Positions 48,321 through 60,058 of a DNA stretch of 64,000 nt are shown piece by piece. Under the pieces are notes generated by a model. It had not been told where the DNA came from. It worked only from the letters and a program-made list of their open reading frames with translations, and searched no databases. A program made the position numbers and the translations under genes. This DNA comes from Alitta virens (taxonomy: Eukaryota > Annelida > Polychaeta > Phyllodocida > Nereididae): assembly GCA_932294295.1 (NCBI GenBank), contig OW028573.1:57203829-57267828 (forward strand), given 5' to 3'. Position 1 is the first letter of the stretch. Every line of letters begins with the position of its first letter.

Positions 48321-51300
48321 TTATCCAGATCCCTGCAGACCCTTTTAAACAGATTTCAGCATTTTAGATATCATATATAAAATTTATTATATATTTTAGA
48401 TAGTATGTCCATAGTAACCACTTATTATGTTAATCATTGGACGGATGACATACATGAATTTGACCAAGACTGGGTTACCTCGTTGGCTAACTCGTTAGTC
48501 AAATATGGCCAAGGTGGTCAGTCTAAAAAGTTAGCTGTTTTGCCTGACCTTCTTATATGAATTGTAAAGTCCTACTTGCATCTTATGGAATTTATATATG
48601 TGATGGAATCCGACAAGGAGACTAAACACTACTACAAAAGTATAACTAGACGTAGGAGAAAATTACCTAAAAAAATGCAGCATATTTCCAAAGCATTTAT
48701 GCCATAAATTACAGCACATATACCAGACAACAAAAGCCATCCATCATTCGCAAAGACAAAAAAGGAAAAAAATCATCCATGTCATCATGTTACACAAGTC
48801 ACCTTCTTTGAAACCACAGACATGTGCAACACACATCCCGTAATCAATATGATTTTTTGGCAAAAACAATATTTGAAAGGCATCAGTATATTCAGGAATC
48901 GTATCGTATCTTACAATCACATAGGAATTGCACTGACCCCAATTCAGTCCAGATCAGATGCCAAGGCAGATGTACTGATGAGATGATAAGGGGAGGCAAA
49001 ACATTTATTATTTGCCCCAAGGAGTGGAGTGCATTTTCTGCCTCAAAATGGACATCTTTCTAATTCAGTTTTAGATTGGCAATGAATGTTGGCCGTTCAG
49101 TATCAAAACCTCCATATGAAAGCAAATGTGGATGATATAAGAGAAGAAATATCAAATGATTTTGAGCTTTTGTGAGTTGTTTACTATCCCATGACTAGTG
49201 GTGAAGTGAGTAAAACCAGTGCTTTGTGTAGCTTTTGTTCTGAATTGCAACAAAGGAATAATGCACCTGGGCTGGCACAGGATTTTGACTGGTTGCAGAA
49301 AAGGGTGAGTAAAACACACCAGAACAGTACGATTGATCACACTTGCTCATACTCAACTGCTCTAGAATGCTACTTACGAAGTCCCACATCTAAAATCCAT
49401 GTCAGATCTATTGGTGTGCTTGAAACGGTATCATATCAAAAAGATACACTACAAGGGAAAAAACTACGCGCTCTTGAGATCAAACACCTCTTTTAGTGAA
49501 GCTATACATTAGGACTGTGATACTGTAGCAGGCTCTAAGGTTAAAGGTCAGAGTTCAAAGGTCGTAGCATCCTCATTCTCTGCTGCAGCAACTGCATTAG
49601 CATCGTGAGTGACAGCATCATTATGCAGCCTGACCAAGTAGATCCTGCAGCAGAATCTACATGGGAAGACATGAAGGTTCTGCAGTTTATTGATGCAGTT
49701 CTGTGTGGGGTTTATACCTGGTCTTCAACAAACACTGCCACGATCAACAACAAGTGACGTGAAGCAAGGATCCATTTTCATACACTGCTCCACCAAAGTG
49801 CATTTGAAAAAAAAAATTACACTACGGACGAAAGCGTAGTGATATTTCTAAGTGTCACGACACGGTGGTGTCAAAATAGCTACATATATTATGATTATAG
49901 GTACTCCATTGCGTGTCTTAATTTATCTTGACATGCAGTTACAGGTATAGTAATGCTTTCATACACGCATATTAAATGCAATGAATTCTTACCGCATCAG
50001 GTCCTAGATAATTTTAATGACTGGTAAAATAAATATGGTTGAACACGCATTTTAATGTCACAAGGGTGGTTGAAATTTTGAAATTTTAAACTTATATAGA
50101 AATTCCACCACTCCTTCAAAGATAAAACATTAAGACACTATTGCAGGTGACATTAAATATAGTAAATTATATCCCAAATAAATGAGCCTCTGAGAAAGTT
50201 CCATGTCATGTGTATCTGAATCAAATATTTGGTACTGTATCTTTATGATTAATTTAAGTACAAATTTAATAAAATTATATTTAAAACTTCGGTTAAGGTT
50301 AAAATGGCAATAAAATATATCCCTACAGAGCATTTAGTTCCAAGTATAAGGTCTGCATGGAACGTGAAATATAAAATAGAATAAAGTGCAGTCAAACCGA
50401 CAAGAGAAATGACAATGAATAACAGTCAAAAAGAGAAAGCAGAGAATTCTCCTGAGAATAAACGTGGCATCTGGGACTCATGACTATCTGTGGAATGAAG
50501 CTAATTCGAGCAAATGGACTTTAAGGGTGTTCATGTAAATGAGTTTGGGAGTGAAATGGATGAAGTTTCCTGCAGATCTCTTGGCTTGATCACAGCACCC
50601 TTATGCCGCCTATCTGTTACATCACACATGCAGATACCACAAGCAGCAGCACCAGCCAAGTTAGACCTCTGCTGCTACTGCTGCTGCTACTGCTGCTGCT
50701 ACTGCTTCTGTAGCATCCATCATGGCCTTTCAATGGTAAGCCACTGCCTCAGCAGAGATAGATCTAAGCTCAACCGACACACTCTCCAGCTTTCTTTCTG
50801 CCTTCTTTGTCCCCAAGCCCTGTGAAGTGGTTACTCAATCAAATCACTCAAATTGTTATCAATCAGAAACCACTCCAAGGTGCTCACGTAAGAAAAAACT
50901 AAAGAAAAAATAAGATCTCCAACATCCAGACAGAGTTGCTGGGCAGACATGGAACCAAAGACTCAATCTGATAGGCTGATAAACAACACGGAAACTTCGA
51001 GTCGAGCGCAAGAATAATACAAAGGGGGCAGGATGTCTCCTCAAATTAAATAAAGCACAGGCTCATAGCAAGGTGTGACTCAATAACGTTTGAGTTTCAA
51101 TGTAATCGGTGTGAATTTATTTCACGTAGAAAGGTAGATAGGCTAACACTCAAATTTATTTCACATCTATTTGCAAATAATAATCCATTCTGGTGCAGTT
51201 TTGAAAGAGAAAAGTTACGAAGGAGACTCCTCTAATGAAATGATGTTCCCGCTTTATTTAGAGCAAACAAATTTGTCATTGCAAGCACAAAGAAACAGAT

Positions 51301-52560
51301 TGGTGCAAAGCTTGCCTGGTGCTTTATCACCATGATATTGCATTATTTTCCATCTTTCTGTTGATTATTGCCTTTGTTTGTTCTTGTGACTAACAACCGA
51401 TTCCAGAATAACACTTTTTCCCCATTCGTGCTCAAGATCCACAGACAGAAAGAAGTATATTTTGTGAGAACCATGTGGGCTGCATCAGGGGCAGAAGCTA
51501 TAAATTGGGGACACTCAAGACGAACATATCATCATAAGATCAGGAAACGCGACAGCAGGGGGCAAAGTTGTAAAAGGCCCTCATAAATAAGACCCTGCTT
51601 CCACATTGAGACACTTGCCTTCTCGAGCAGGGCAGAAGAGAATAGAGAAAGTGACCCACTGTCTTTTTATGACCTGAGCTTTAACAAGGGAGACCCTGCG
51701 ACCTATGAAAACAACAATTGTGTGCCTGATATGAGCACTGTCTCTGTTATGATGCATGCTCAATAATAAACGCAACTAATGCAGTTTTTAACATTCATTA
51801 TATGAACATTCCTGCTTTTAGACATGATTACAAACATAGGGATTGGTAATTAAACTCTGACTTGATTTCTTTGCATATCGAAAAGACAATTCTTGTTTTC
51901 TTCATACCATATCGCCCTTTACCTCTCCTTTAGTGATTCTTTTTAGTATTTTACTGCATCATTTTTGCTATTCAAACCTTCCCACTCAGTCCTTACATCA
52001 CAGAAAGGTGTATTTTTGTATATAGTTCTGAGAGCAACCTTCTAAGGCGATCTCCTCATCACACATCTACGTGAGGAATGCCTTGAGATCTTACATCAGA
52101 TGCAGCACAGAGCAAAGACTGGAAAATAGCACACTTGACACGCCGCACCTGGACAATAGCCACTGGACAGTGATGCTGTCCTTCCAGTAACCAAATAACT
52201 GACTACTGCCCACTGTGGCTTTATCGATCATGCTCCAAAATGTAAATTCCCAGGCCATCCCATCTTGTAAGAAAGCCACGTTCTAGTGATGACCACTTTC
52301 CTCAGGCAAATGAATGTATCAGTATCAGTGCTCATCATGTAGAGTGCAGCAGTGCCATTTGTAACAATTTATTTGCTTGGAAAATACATTTAGTAGCACT
52401 CGGGGAAAAACACACCCTGTAGGTTTTAGAAAGACATATCTGGTCCCAAATAAAGAATCATATACTGAAATATTGTAGAATTTGTGTATAAATGTGCACA
52501 ATGGACATACAATGCAACTGCCTGCTCTTAATTATATGCGTAACCAAGAGACCTTCTGAA
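48321..52560. other. no gene seen; triplet repeat
   Basis: About 4.2 kb. 48470-48560 holds another TTAGTCA-type repeat, including GTCTAAAAAGTTAGCTGTTTT at 48521-48541, an unoccupied relative of the E2 insertion site. A CTGCTGCTA triplet tract is at 50668-50712. Short ORFs lack domains. Confidence 0.45.
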
Positions 52561-52899
52561 CGCGACGTTTTCTAGAAGACAGCAGAGAGGAAAACAAGAC
52601 GAAAGGCACGAAATCGGAGTTGAGAAAAATTTATCAAAAATTAGAGAAGACAGGGAATGCACGTAGTGCCCTGGATGGAGAGCTTCCGTGCAGCACTATG
52701 TCAAAAAGATCACCGTATGGAAGACCTCATGCTGAATACAAAAGCACTACCCACGAGGCACGATGCTAGGCCAATGGAAGGCATGAAGTAGGCCAGCGAA
52801 TATTAACCCTTGTTGATGCTAGGAACAGGAAAGGACGAGGATTCGCGAGGATTCACGAGACCTTGACGCAGCATGATGTAATCGAATCATTCAAGGCTC

Positions 52900-53240
52900 T
52901 GTGCAGGCTGTGCAGGCTGTGCAGGGACACACCGATTGCAAGAAAGTCAGACCAGCCCGCCCCGCCAGCGTCAAGGTAGCGCCATGTTGCTAAATCCGTT
53001 GCTATGGTAACATGGGCCAAGCAGACGACAGAGCATCGTTAAAAAGACAGCGATGCAAAAAGAATAGATGAGCAAGTGATGTTTGGGGCCCGGGGGGCAG
53101 TGGGGGCCATTCTTTGCCTCTGGACCCTCAGGGTGAGAGTTGGCAGCCGTCCAGGTGAGCCCTGTCAGAGGTCACTAACATCCGTTCCCTAGCAACAGCC
53201 TCGTTCTCACTCAACCAAGATGGCGCATAAAATATATGGC
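52900..53240. promoter_or_regulatory. GC-richer patch with RFX and YY1-like motifs
   Basis: A near-perfect X-box GTTGCTATGGTAAC lies at 52998-53011, next to a GCGCCATGTTGC word (52981), and AAGATGGCGC (53218) resembles a YY1 site. A CCCTAGCAAC half X-box is at 53187. G/C content is above the surrounding sequence. The combination is typical of TATA-less promoters or ciliary-gene enhancers, but I see no first exon, so this stays a candidate. Confidence 0.3.
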
Positions 53241-53723
53241 AGATGAATAGTGCACCTTCTTCTGCCTTAATCTCTGCTGCACTCACTGCTTTGTTTCCAT
53301 CGCTCAAAGGAAATAGCTTGCTCAGAAATTGAGCTTTGCCTCAATGGCTTGCTTCATTTAGATTGAGACTCTTCAAGACGCTGCCGATAAACTGCTCAGA
53401 TTAAACGTTTTGACAAAACTAGAAGCTTCCTGTAATTTTAAAATTTCAGGTTCCAGTATCTCATGGGTTATTCAGAATCGGTGCATGTAAGTTGTACAAT
53501 CCAATTCTGTTCATTAGTCAACATATTATTGTAACAGCTTCCAGTTACACTCATTCTAGACAGTCAAAATGTAAAGTCTGTGAAAAAATTTCTAAAAGTA
53601 AGTCTAAAGCCACTGTCACACGGGCCGGTTTTGCCGTAGTGAACCCGTAGTATTACGTAATAGTTATGTAACAGCTCTTTCCGCCGGTTTGGCGACAGGT
53701 TCTGGCAGCAAAAAGGGGCGGGG

Positions 53724-54060
53724 CAGCACCCGCCGGGCGCTACGGGTTACCCGCCGGGTCACCCGCCAGGTTACCCGCCGGCTTCCAGGGGTTACCCGCC
53801 GGCTTTCACGGGTGCCTCGGCGGGTTCCACGGGTGCCTCGGCGGGTTCTACATGTGACTCGGCGGGTGCTACGGGTGACTCGGCGGGTTCTACGGGTGAC
53901 TCGGCGGGTTCTACGGGTTACTCGGCGGGTTGTAGGAGTAAGCCGGCGGGTTCTACAGGTGACTCGGCGGGTGCTACGGGTGACTCGGCGGGTTCTACGG
54001 GTGACTCGGCGGGTTCTACGGGTTACTCGGCGGGTTGTAGGAGTAAGCCGGCGAGTAGTA
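53724..54060. repeat. 21-bp subterminal array, E2 left
   Basis: About 16 units of CGGGTTCTACGGGTGACTCGG and variants, 21 bp, GC-rich at the outer side and grading inward into GAGTA-type units (GTAGGAGTAAGCCGGCG). The same arrangement appears in E1. Confidence 0.9.
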
Positions 54061-54084
54061 GGAGTAACTCACAGCTTCCAGGAG

Positions 54085-54550
54085 TATACTTTAAAAGGCT
54101 GCTGCTCCCCTAATATTAGTCCGATTTTCGTTAAATAAGAACTAAATTGTAGGATAATTCATACTGATTCCATACCTGTTTTAATATTAAGCGAGTTATT
54201 CGTCTGAGAAGGTAGCTAGGTTGGCGGAGGCAAACAGTGGTGCTCTCGCAGACGTCCGCGCCGGGACTGTATCAATGCTGAGCGCTTCTTTAAAAGGCTG
54301 CTGCTCCCCTAATATTAGTCCGATTTTCGTCAAATAAGACTGGATTGTAGTATAATTCATACTGACTCCATACGTGTTTTCGGATCGAAAATAGACCAAA
54401 TATTAAGCGAGATATTCGTCTGAGAAGGCGGTTGTCTGGTGGCGGCTGCTGCTCCTTTAATATTAATCCGATTTGCGTCAAATAAATATTGAATTATAGA
54501 AGAGTTCATACTTATTATATTAGGCATGATATTCGTCTGAGAAGGCAGCA
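54085..54550 (+). repeat. ~150-bp units, E2 left arm
   Basis: Three diverged copies of the GGCTGCTGCTCC...CGTCTGAGAAGG unit. A GCAAACAGTGGTGCTCTCGC block lies between the first and second. They pair with inverted copies at 55960-56260 and 56450-56620. Confidence 0.8.
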
Positions 54551-55959
54551 AGGTGCTCTGTGTATGTTCATGACTTGAATAGTGTGGTTATATATACATT
54601 GTTTGGATGAGCTTTATTGCAATTAATTTCTACTCATTCTGCCAACTGGCCAATGGGAAGGACTTTTCCTTTGGTTTTGTAAAGTCAATTAACCTATATA
54701 TGTCAATTGCTATTAGCATTTTGAATAATACAAAGAATGGGGTAAGTCATGCTTTTTCATCATTGATCACAAGCATTAATTGAAATTCTGAATTTCAACT
54801 GATTCCTGTTTATTATGCATATTAAAGAGGGAGATTGTTTTGATCATGGATGGAACATGCAATATCAATATTAATTCCAGTTGGATTATTTTCAGAAACA
54901 ACAACGAAATATTGATAATTTATATAAAATGAAATAAATATCTAAAATGATTACTCTAAACAAGAGTATATATATCTATAGATAGTTGTTATAGCTCCAT
55001 AGACATCTTTATCAAGTCGGAATTTTATTGGCAACAAGCAAACAAACATTGTTTTATTTTCGTTTTTTATTGATTACGAATCAATGAATTATTGATAGTA
55101 ACATATTATTAGGTTAAGATCTTATAACTATCTGTCTATCTACATATCTATACTCTATAAGGTATTACTAACTTTATTAACAAGAATATTCTTGTTTGTG
55201 CCTAGTATACTCCATTAATTTTCCCCACCTTTAACTATTATATAAATTCTACACATTTCCCTGAATAATTCAGTCTTTATTTCACGATAATCGGATATGT
55301 AGATAGACAGATAGTTTAGAGAGACAGACAGATTTATATGCTTATTATATAATATAGAATATCTAGCCTAATATTTGGTCCATATAAGTACATAAAAGAT
55401 AGCAAATAAAATCACAGATCAAATCCCAAATACTAATTACAATATCAATATTAGATTTAAATTTTACAAAAATATACACAAATACTGATCAAAATAATAA
55501 TTTATTATCGCAATAAGATTCAAATTAACACAAAAAGATAAGAATGTTCACATGTATAAAAAAAATACCAATATACAAATATAATCATTGCCTGGTAATT
55601 ACAATAGAATACATTGTTTTTAATTAATGAAAGCAATTACATCTTTTTGTTATTGTGAATGACAATCAAGACAATGTCATATTACTGTGTCATCTTTGAA
55701 CAAACTATGAAACAACCCCAATTTAGGCAATTAGGCAATTGACACATGTATTGAGCATTTGCTGTATTCTTTACACCCATTCTTTGTATCATTCAAAATG
55801 CTAATAGCAATTGACATAACGGTCATGGCAGTTGGCAGAATAAGTAGAAATGAATTGCAATAAAGCTCATCCAAACAATGTATATATATCATGGTAAAAA
55901 ATATTGACCACACCATTCAAGTCATGACCATACACAGAGCACCTGGCCGCCGCCAGAGA

Positions 55960-56620
55960 ACTGCATTCTCAGATGAATATCTCGCTTAATATTTGATCTA
56001 TTTTCAATCCGAAAACATGATGGAATCAGTATGAACTATGCTACAATACAGTTTTAATTTGACGAAAATCGGACTAATATTAGGGGAGCAGCAGCATTTT
56101 AAAGAAGCGCTCAGCCCTTCCTGCGTTGATACAGTCAGGGCGCGGACGTCTGCGAGAGCACCACTGTTTGCCTCCGCCAACTTAGCTACCTTCTCAGACG
56201 AATATCTCGCTTAATAATTGGTCTATTTTCAATCCGAAAACACGTATGGAATCAGTATGTCGAATCAATGAACTGTCGGACCAATGAACTGTAAGACTAT
56301 TGAGCCATCGGACTAATGGGCTGTCGGACTAATGGCAGTCCCCGTAAAAATATACTCTCCAGGTAGATCCAATCTTATATAGATACCCAAAAGATCTATC
56401 TATACATCTATCTATCTATCTATATATCTATATATCTATCAATATCTATCAAATCGGATCAATATAAATGGAGCAGCAGCCGCCGCAAGACAAATATCTC
56501 GCTTAATATTCGGGTTTTTTTTAATCCGAAAATACGTATGGAATCAGTATGAGCTATACTGCCATTCAGTCTTTATTTGAGGAAAATCGGACTAATATTA
56601 GAGGAGCAGCAACCTTTTAA
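55960..56620 (-). repeat. ~150-bp units, E2 right arm (inverted)
   Basis: Inverted copies of the same unit at 55960-56110, 56170-56260 (truncated) and about 56450-56620. The gap is filled by a GTCGGACTAATGG minisatellite (56268-56336) and a CTAT microsatellite (56395-56445), which look like a later insertion or local slippage. Confidence 0.75.
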
Positions 56621-57121
56621 AGTATATACAACCCCCCCTCCCTGCCTACGCTGACGCTGGTAGCAAAAAGCCGGCGGGTTACCCGTGAATGCCGCCGGGT
56701 TACCCGTGAAAGCCGCCGGGTTACCCGTAGAACCCCTCAACAAGCCGCCGGGGTGAAATTAGGGCCGGATAATTCGCCGGGTTCTACGGGCCACCCGCCG
56801 GGTTCTACGGGCCACCCGCCGGCTTTCACGGGTCACCCGCCGGCTAACACGGGTCACCCGCCGGCTTTCACGGGTATGTTTTTTGTTTTTTACACCCGTG
56901 AGATTTCTACGGTTGTGCCATGCAAGCATGGCACAACCAGCTACCGGGGCCGGGTTTCGCGGCTTGGCCAAGGGTCCCACGGGTGCTTGCCGGGTATCCC
57001 CGGGTATCCTCGGGTGGCCGTATTGGGGCCGCCGGCTTGGAGCCGGGTAGCGATTTCCGCAACTATTACGTAATACTACGGCTTCACTACGGCAAAACCG
57101 GCCCGTGTGACAGTGGCTTAA

Positions 57122-59929
57122 AAGTTAGCTGTTTTTACTTACTTTCTACTTAAAGAGATTTTTGGTGATGTATGAAATGAACTGTCTTCCTTTTCTAGGC
57201 ATAAATGTATGAAACATATAACAGAAAGCGACATGTCGTGGCTCAAATGAAATAATGCAAATGATGTTGGCATGCCAAGAATACGTATACCAGACTTGCG
57301 GAATATCCTATTTCAAAATCTATCCCACATTGTATGATTAAAATTGAGCAGAACTACAAGTTGAGTCAGAGGACTACGTGCCTCGTGCACCAAGCAACAA
57401 GTCCTTGTCACTCCTGTCAAAAATTAAATTGTGAGCAGAATTCGGGAGTGGTGGGGCCATTCCAGCGGATATTACATGGATGGGATTAAAGGGGTTCGGT
57501 GATGGATACGATAAAAGTCAGAAGGTTGCAGCAGCGGGAGAGCTGACAGACTATCACGTGACCAAGATTAGATTACGTAATAGGCGCCGTGTCCTCCCTG
57601 TCCAATCATGGACTGGCCTGCAAATGTACCCAGTTATAGCTCACAATGTTTATCAAGTCAATTCATAGCGAAAGTCGGCAAGTGTCAAATAGCTAGAATA
57701 TGTGTGTTATACAGTATGGATGACGCACCAATAGGCCTATACAATGTAATAAACAATCGCACAAAGTTTTTTTTCACACTTTAAGACTTAAAACTACTTA
57801 TGATGTATCCTTAATTGTTGCCTTCAGGTCATTTTGGTGGGTCGCATTTATGAGTTGCAAACTACTCAATAAACGGCGCCCTGGTCATTCTAAATGACCT
57901 ATCACTAGGTGGCAGGCCAGCACCTTCTGCTAAATGATTTATGGCACGCGGGTGGGAAGTCATTATTGTCCATTACGAGGACATTATTAGCGCATGCGCA
58001 ACATAAACACCTTTCCCCTGAGGCCCTGATCATGCGACCTGCAGCCTCATCATATGAAAATGACAGAGAAACAAGCCAGTCTGATGTCAACTTCTTTCCT
58101 TCCAATTTCAAATTACCTTGGAGTAAATGAAATATGACGATCAATGTGGATAGAACAAAAGCCAGTAAGACCTCGCATCAGCCATGGAAATGAATGACTA
58201 GCAAACTTTGCAAGGCTACACGAGTTCCTTGTCACCTTGAATATAAAACCAGAGGTTATGAATCTACATCTATCTGGTGCAGAGTCTGCATATCATATCT
58301 GGACACCAACTGATACACTTCTTCTGTCAACTATTTCAGTTAACTTCAACGGTTATTGCACAATATGTGCGTTTCCAAGCTGTCAACTTCAATCCTCCAA
58401 GATATTCAACAGTTCTCGGATCCCAGCAGAATCATGCAACAAATTTAGATGCTTCATTTATTATACATAAGAAAATTACATATACAGAGTTCTATGTGTG
58501 CAGCATATTGATATATTTAGGCAAACCAGAGGTTAGCAGTATATTTTGGGGGCTGAGGAGTCTGTTGAATGAAAGCCTTGTTCAATGTAGTAAGCTCTAT
58601 AGAGGAATGGAGTACCTGTGTTCGATAAAAAGGAGGGCTGAAAAATGCAGCTAGTGTAGCGGGTGAACATCCAGCAATCAACGCAGGGTCCTCATGGGAG
58701 ATTATGCCACACTCATATCATAGCTACATGATACATATCTGAAAACAAGAGAAAGGTCAGTGACCACTAGCATTAGCTGCATTGCCCCCTGCTCACCAGA
58801 GGGAGCTTGGGGGTAGGTGGCGCTGCTGAAAGTGTCCCAGGTGATTCCATCCACGTTCAGACAGGACCAGCATGCAACCACTTATCCTGGGCCCAGCAAC
58901 CCATGCTTAAAGGCCATTGTGTGGTTAAACAAGGTAAAGAAGGGTTAAAGTCATTCCATATTATGGAGGCTGTCAACAGAAATTGTTTTATTCCCAAGAT
59001 AAAGGCACCTTTTGCAGTGGCCAGGGTTCTCATAAATAGTATTACCAGAACTTGATGTAATTAGGGGATATATAGCTCCACAATAACGCCTATAATATAG
59101 CTTGACTTTTGAGATTGATGAAGAGATTCAGACCGTGCAATCTCCATGAAATCCGATACTTAATTTGCATGGCTACCACGTACTGACATGTCACCAAGAC
59201 ACTGGAATACATTCAATCTAATGAACGAAGGACGACAGCACCAGCACAAGTAGAAGAATGAATCCAGTCTTGTATTACAAGCAAAAGCTAAATGAGTGTT
59301 GTATGTATGATGTTCTTGTGCAGTGTTATTCGTCTATCCTTTATGTTGTCCTGGTCCATGTTAAAGGTCTTGCACTACTCTCTGCTGTTTTCCCCGAGAG
59401 TAATAATTTGGAGCAGAGCAATTAGCCCCATGTCACTGGTTGTTTTCAGTGAAAGCTGACAGGGCAGTGCCTATATTTAATTCAACCCTCGTTCCTATTG
59501 TTCAGCCTCTGTCAGCCCGCACAGTCTGCAAAATTAACCTCATACTCTTGATGACAGCCTGGTGTATAAATGCACTATGTGGCCCATGTTTGTTCTATTC
59601 TATGTTGGTACTCTATGCCCACCACCAATGCTGAAACCTTTAAACTTTACACTCTGGAGTTCAATATTAAGCAACTAACCTTCCCATAGCAAATACCCTA
59701 AATTCTTCTTGTTTTGTTGTTGTGGTTTTTTTTTTGTCCTTTTGGGCTAAGATATTGATTGTATTTACCACAAGAAACATCTCATCACACCAGCTATTTG
59801 CTGCTTCTAAAGAGAGATACTAGATCAATTAAATTGATGACACTCAACAACAAGGGCATATAAAATCACTGAATTGTTTCTCATAACCAGCCTTCATCTG
59901 AGTGGTAGCATCATCTTTTTTTAAATTAT
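57122..59929. other. no gene seen
   Basis: About 2.8 kb of unique sequence. The ORF at 58277-58654 (plus, 125 codons) has no domain, and another ORF overlaps it in a different frame on the same strand. 57121-57145 continues the GTTAGCTGTTTTTAC repeat that E2 interrupted. Confidence 0.4.
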
Positions 59930-60058
59930 TATCATTATTATTTTTATTTTTATTAAAGTTAGATTTACCTATGTGTGTGTATGTTAATGTTATACGTGTG
60001 GTATGTATGGTGGTGTATGCGATGAAAAATAAATAATTCTGTCTGTCTGTCTGTCAGA
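59930..60058 (+). repeat. LINE-like 3' tail with (TCTG)n
   Basis: An AT-rich stretch with GTGTGTGTATG, then GCGATGAAAAATAAATAATTC and four TCTG units. The form is typical of the 3' end of CR1/L2-like retrotransposons. There is no coding remnant, so the family assignment is tentative. Confidence 0.35.

Larger units (their letters stand above)
53608..57118 (-). mobile_element. E2: large non-coding Harbinger-type foldback element
   Basis: 3511 bp with 58-bp terminal inverted repeats (one mismatch; outer end AGCCACTGTCACACGGGCCG) and TAA on both sides (53605-53607 and 57119-57121). The left part matches the inverted right part of E1 and the right part matches the inverted left part of E1, so it is a relative in opposite orientation. 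Inside are 21-bp arrays (53724-54060, 56660-56870), ~150-bp units in both arms and an AT-rich centre. It has no gene; the long ORF at 53689-54138 is produced by the 21-bp repeat. Mobilisation would need a Harbinger transposase in trans. Confidence 0.92.

Noticed and set aside
53689..54138. 149-codon Arg/Val-rich ORF (and similar ones at 42089-42283, 46933-47193, 56753-57073)
   Set aside because: The 21-bp unit is a multiple of three, so frames stay open across the subterminal arrays. The product is a pure repeat.
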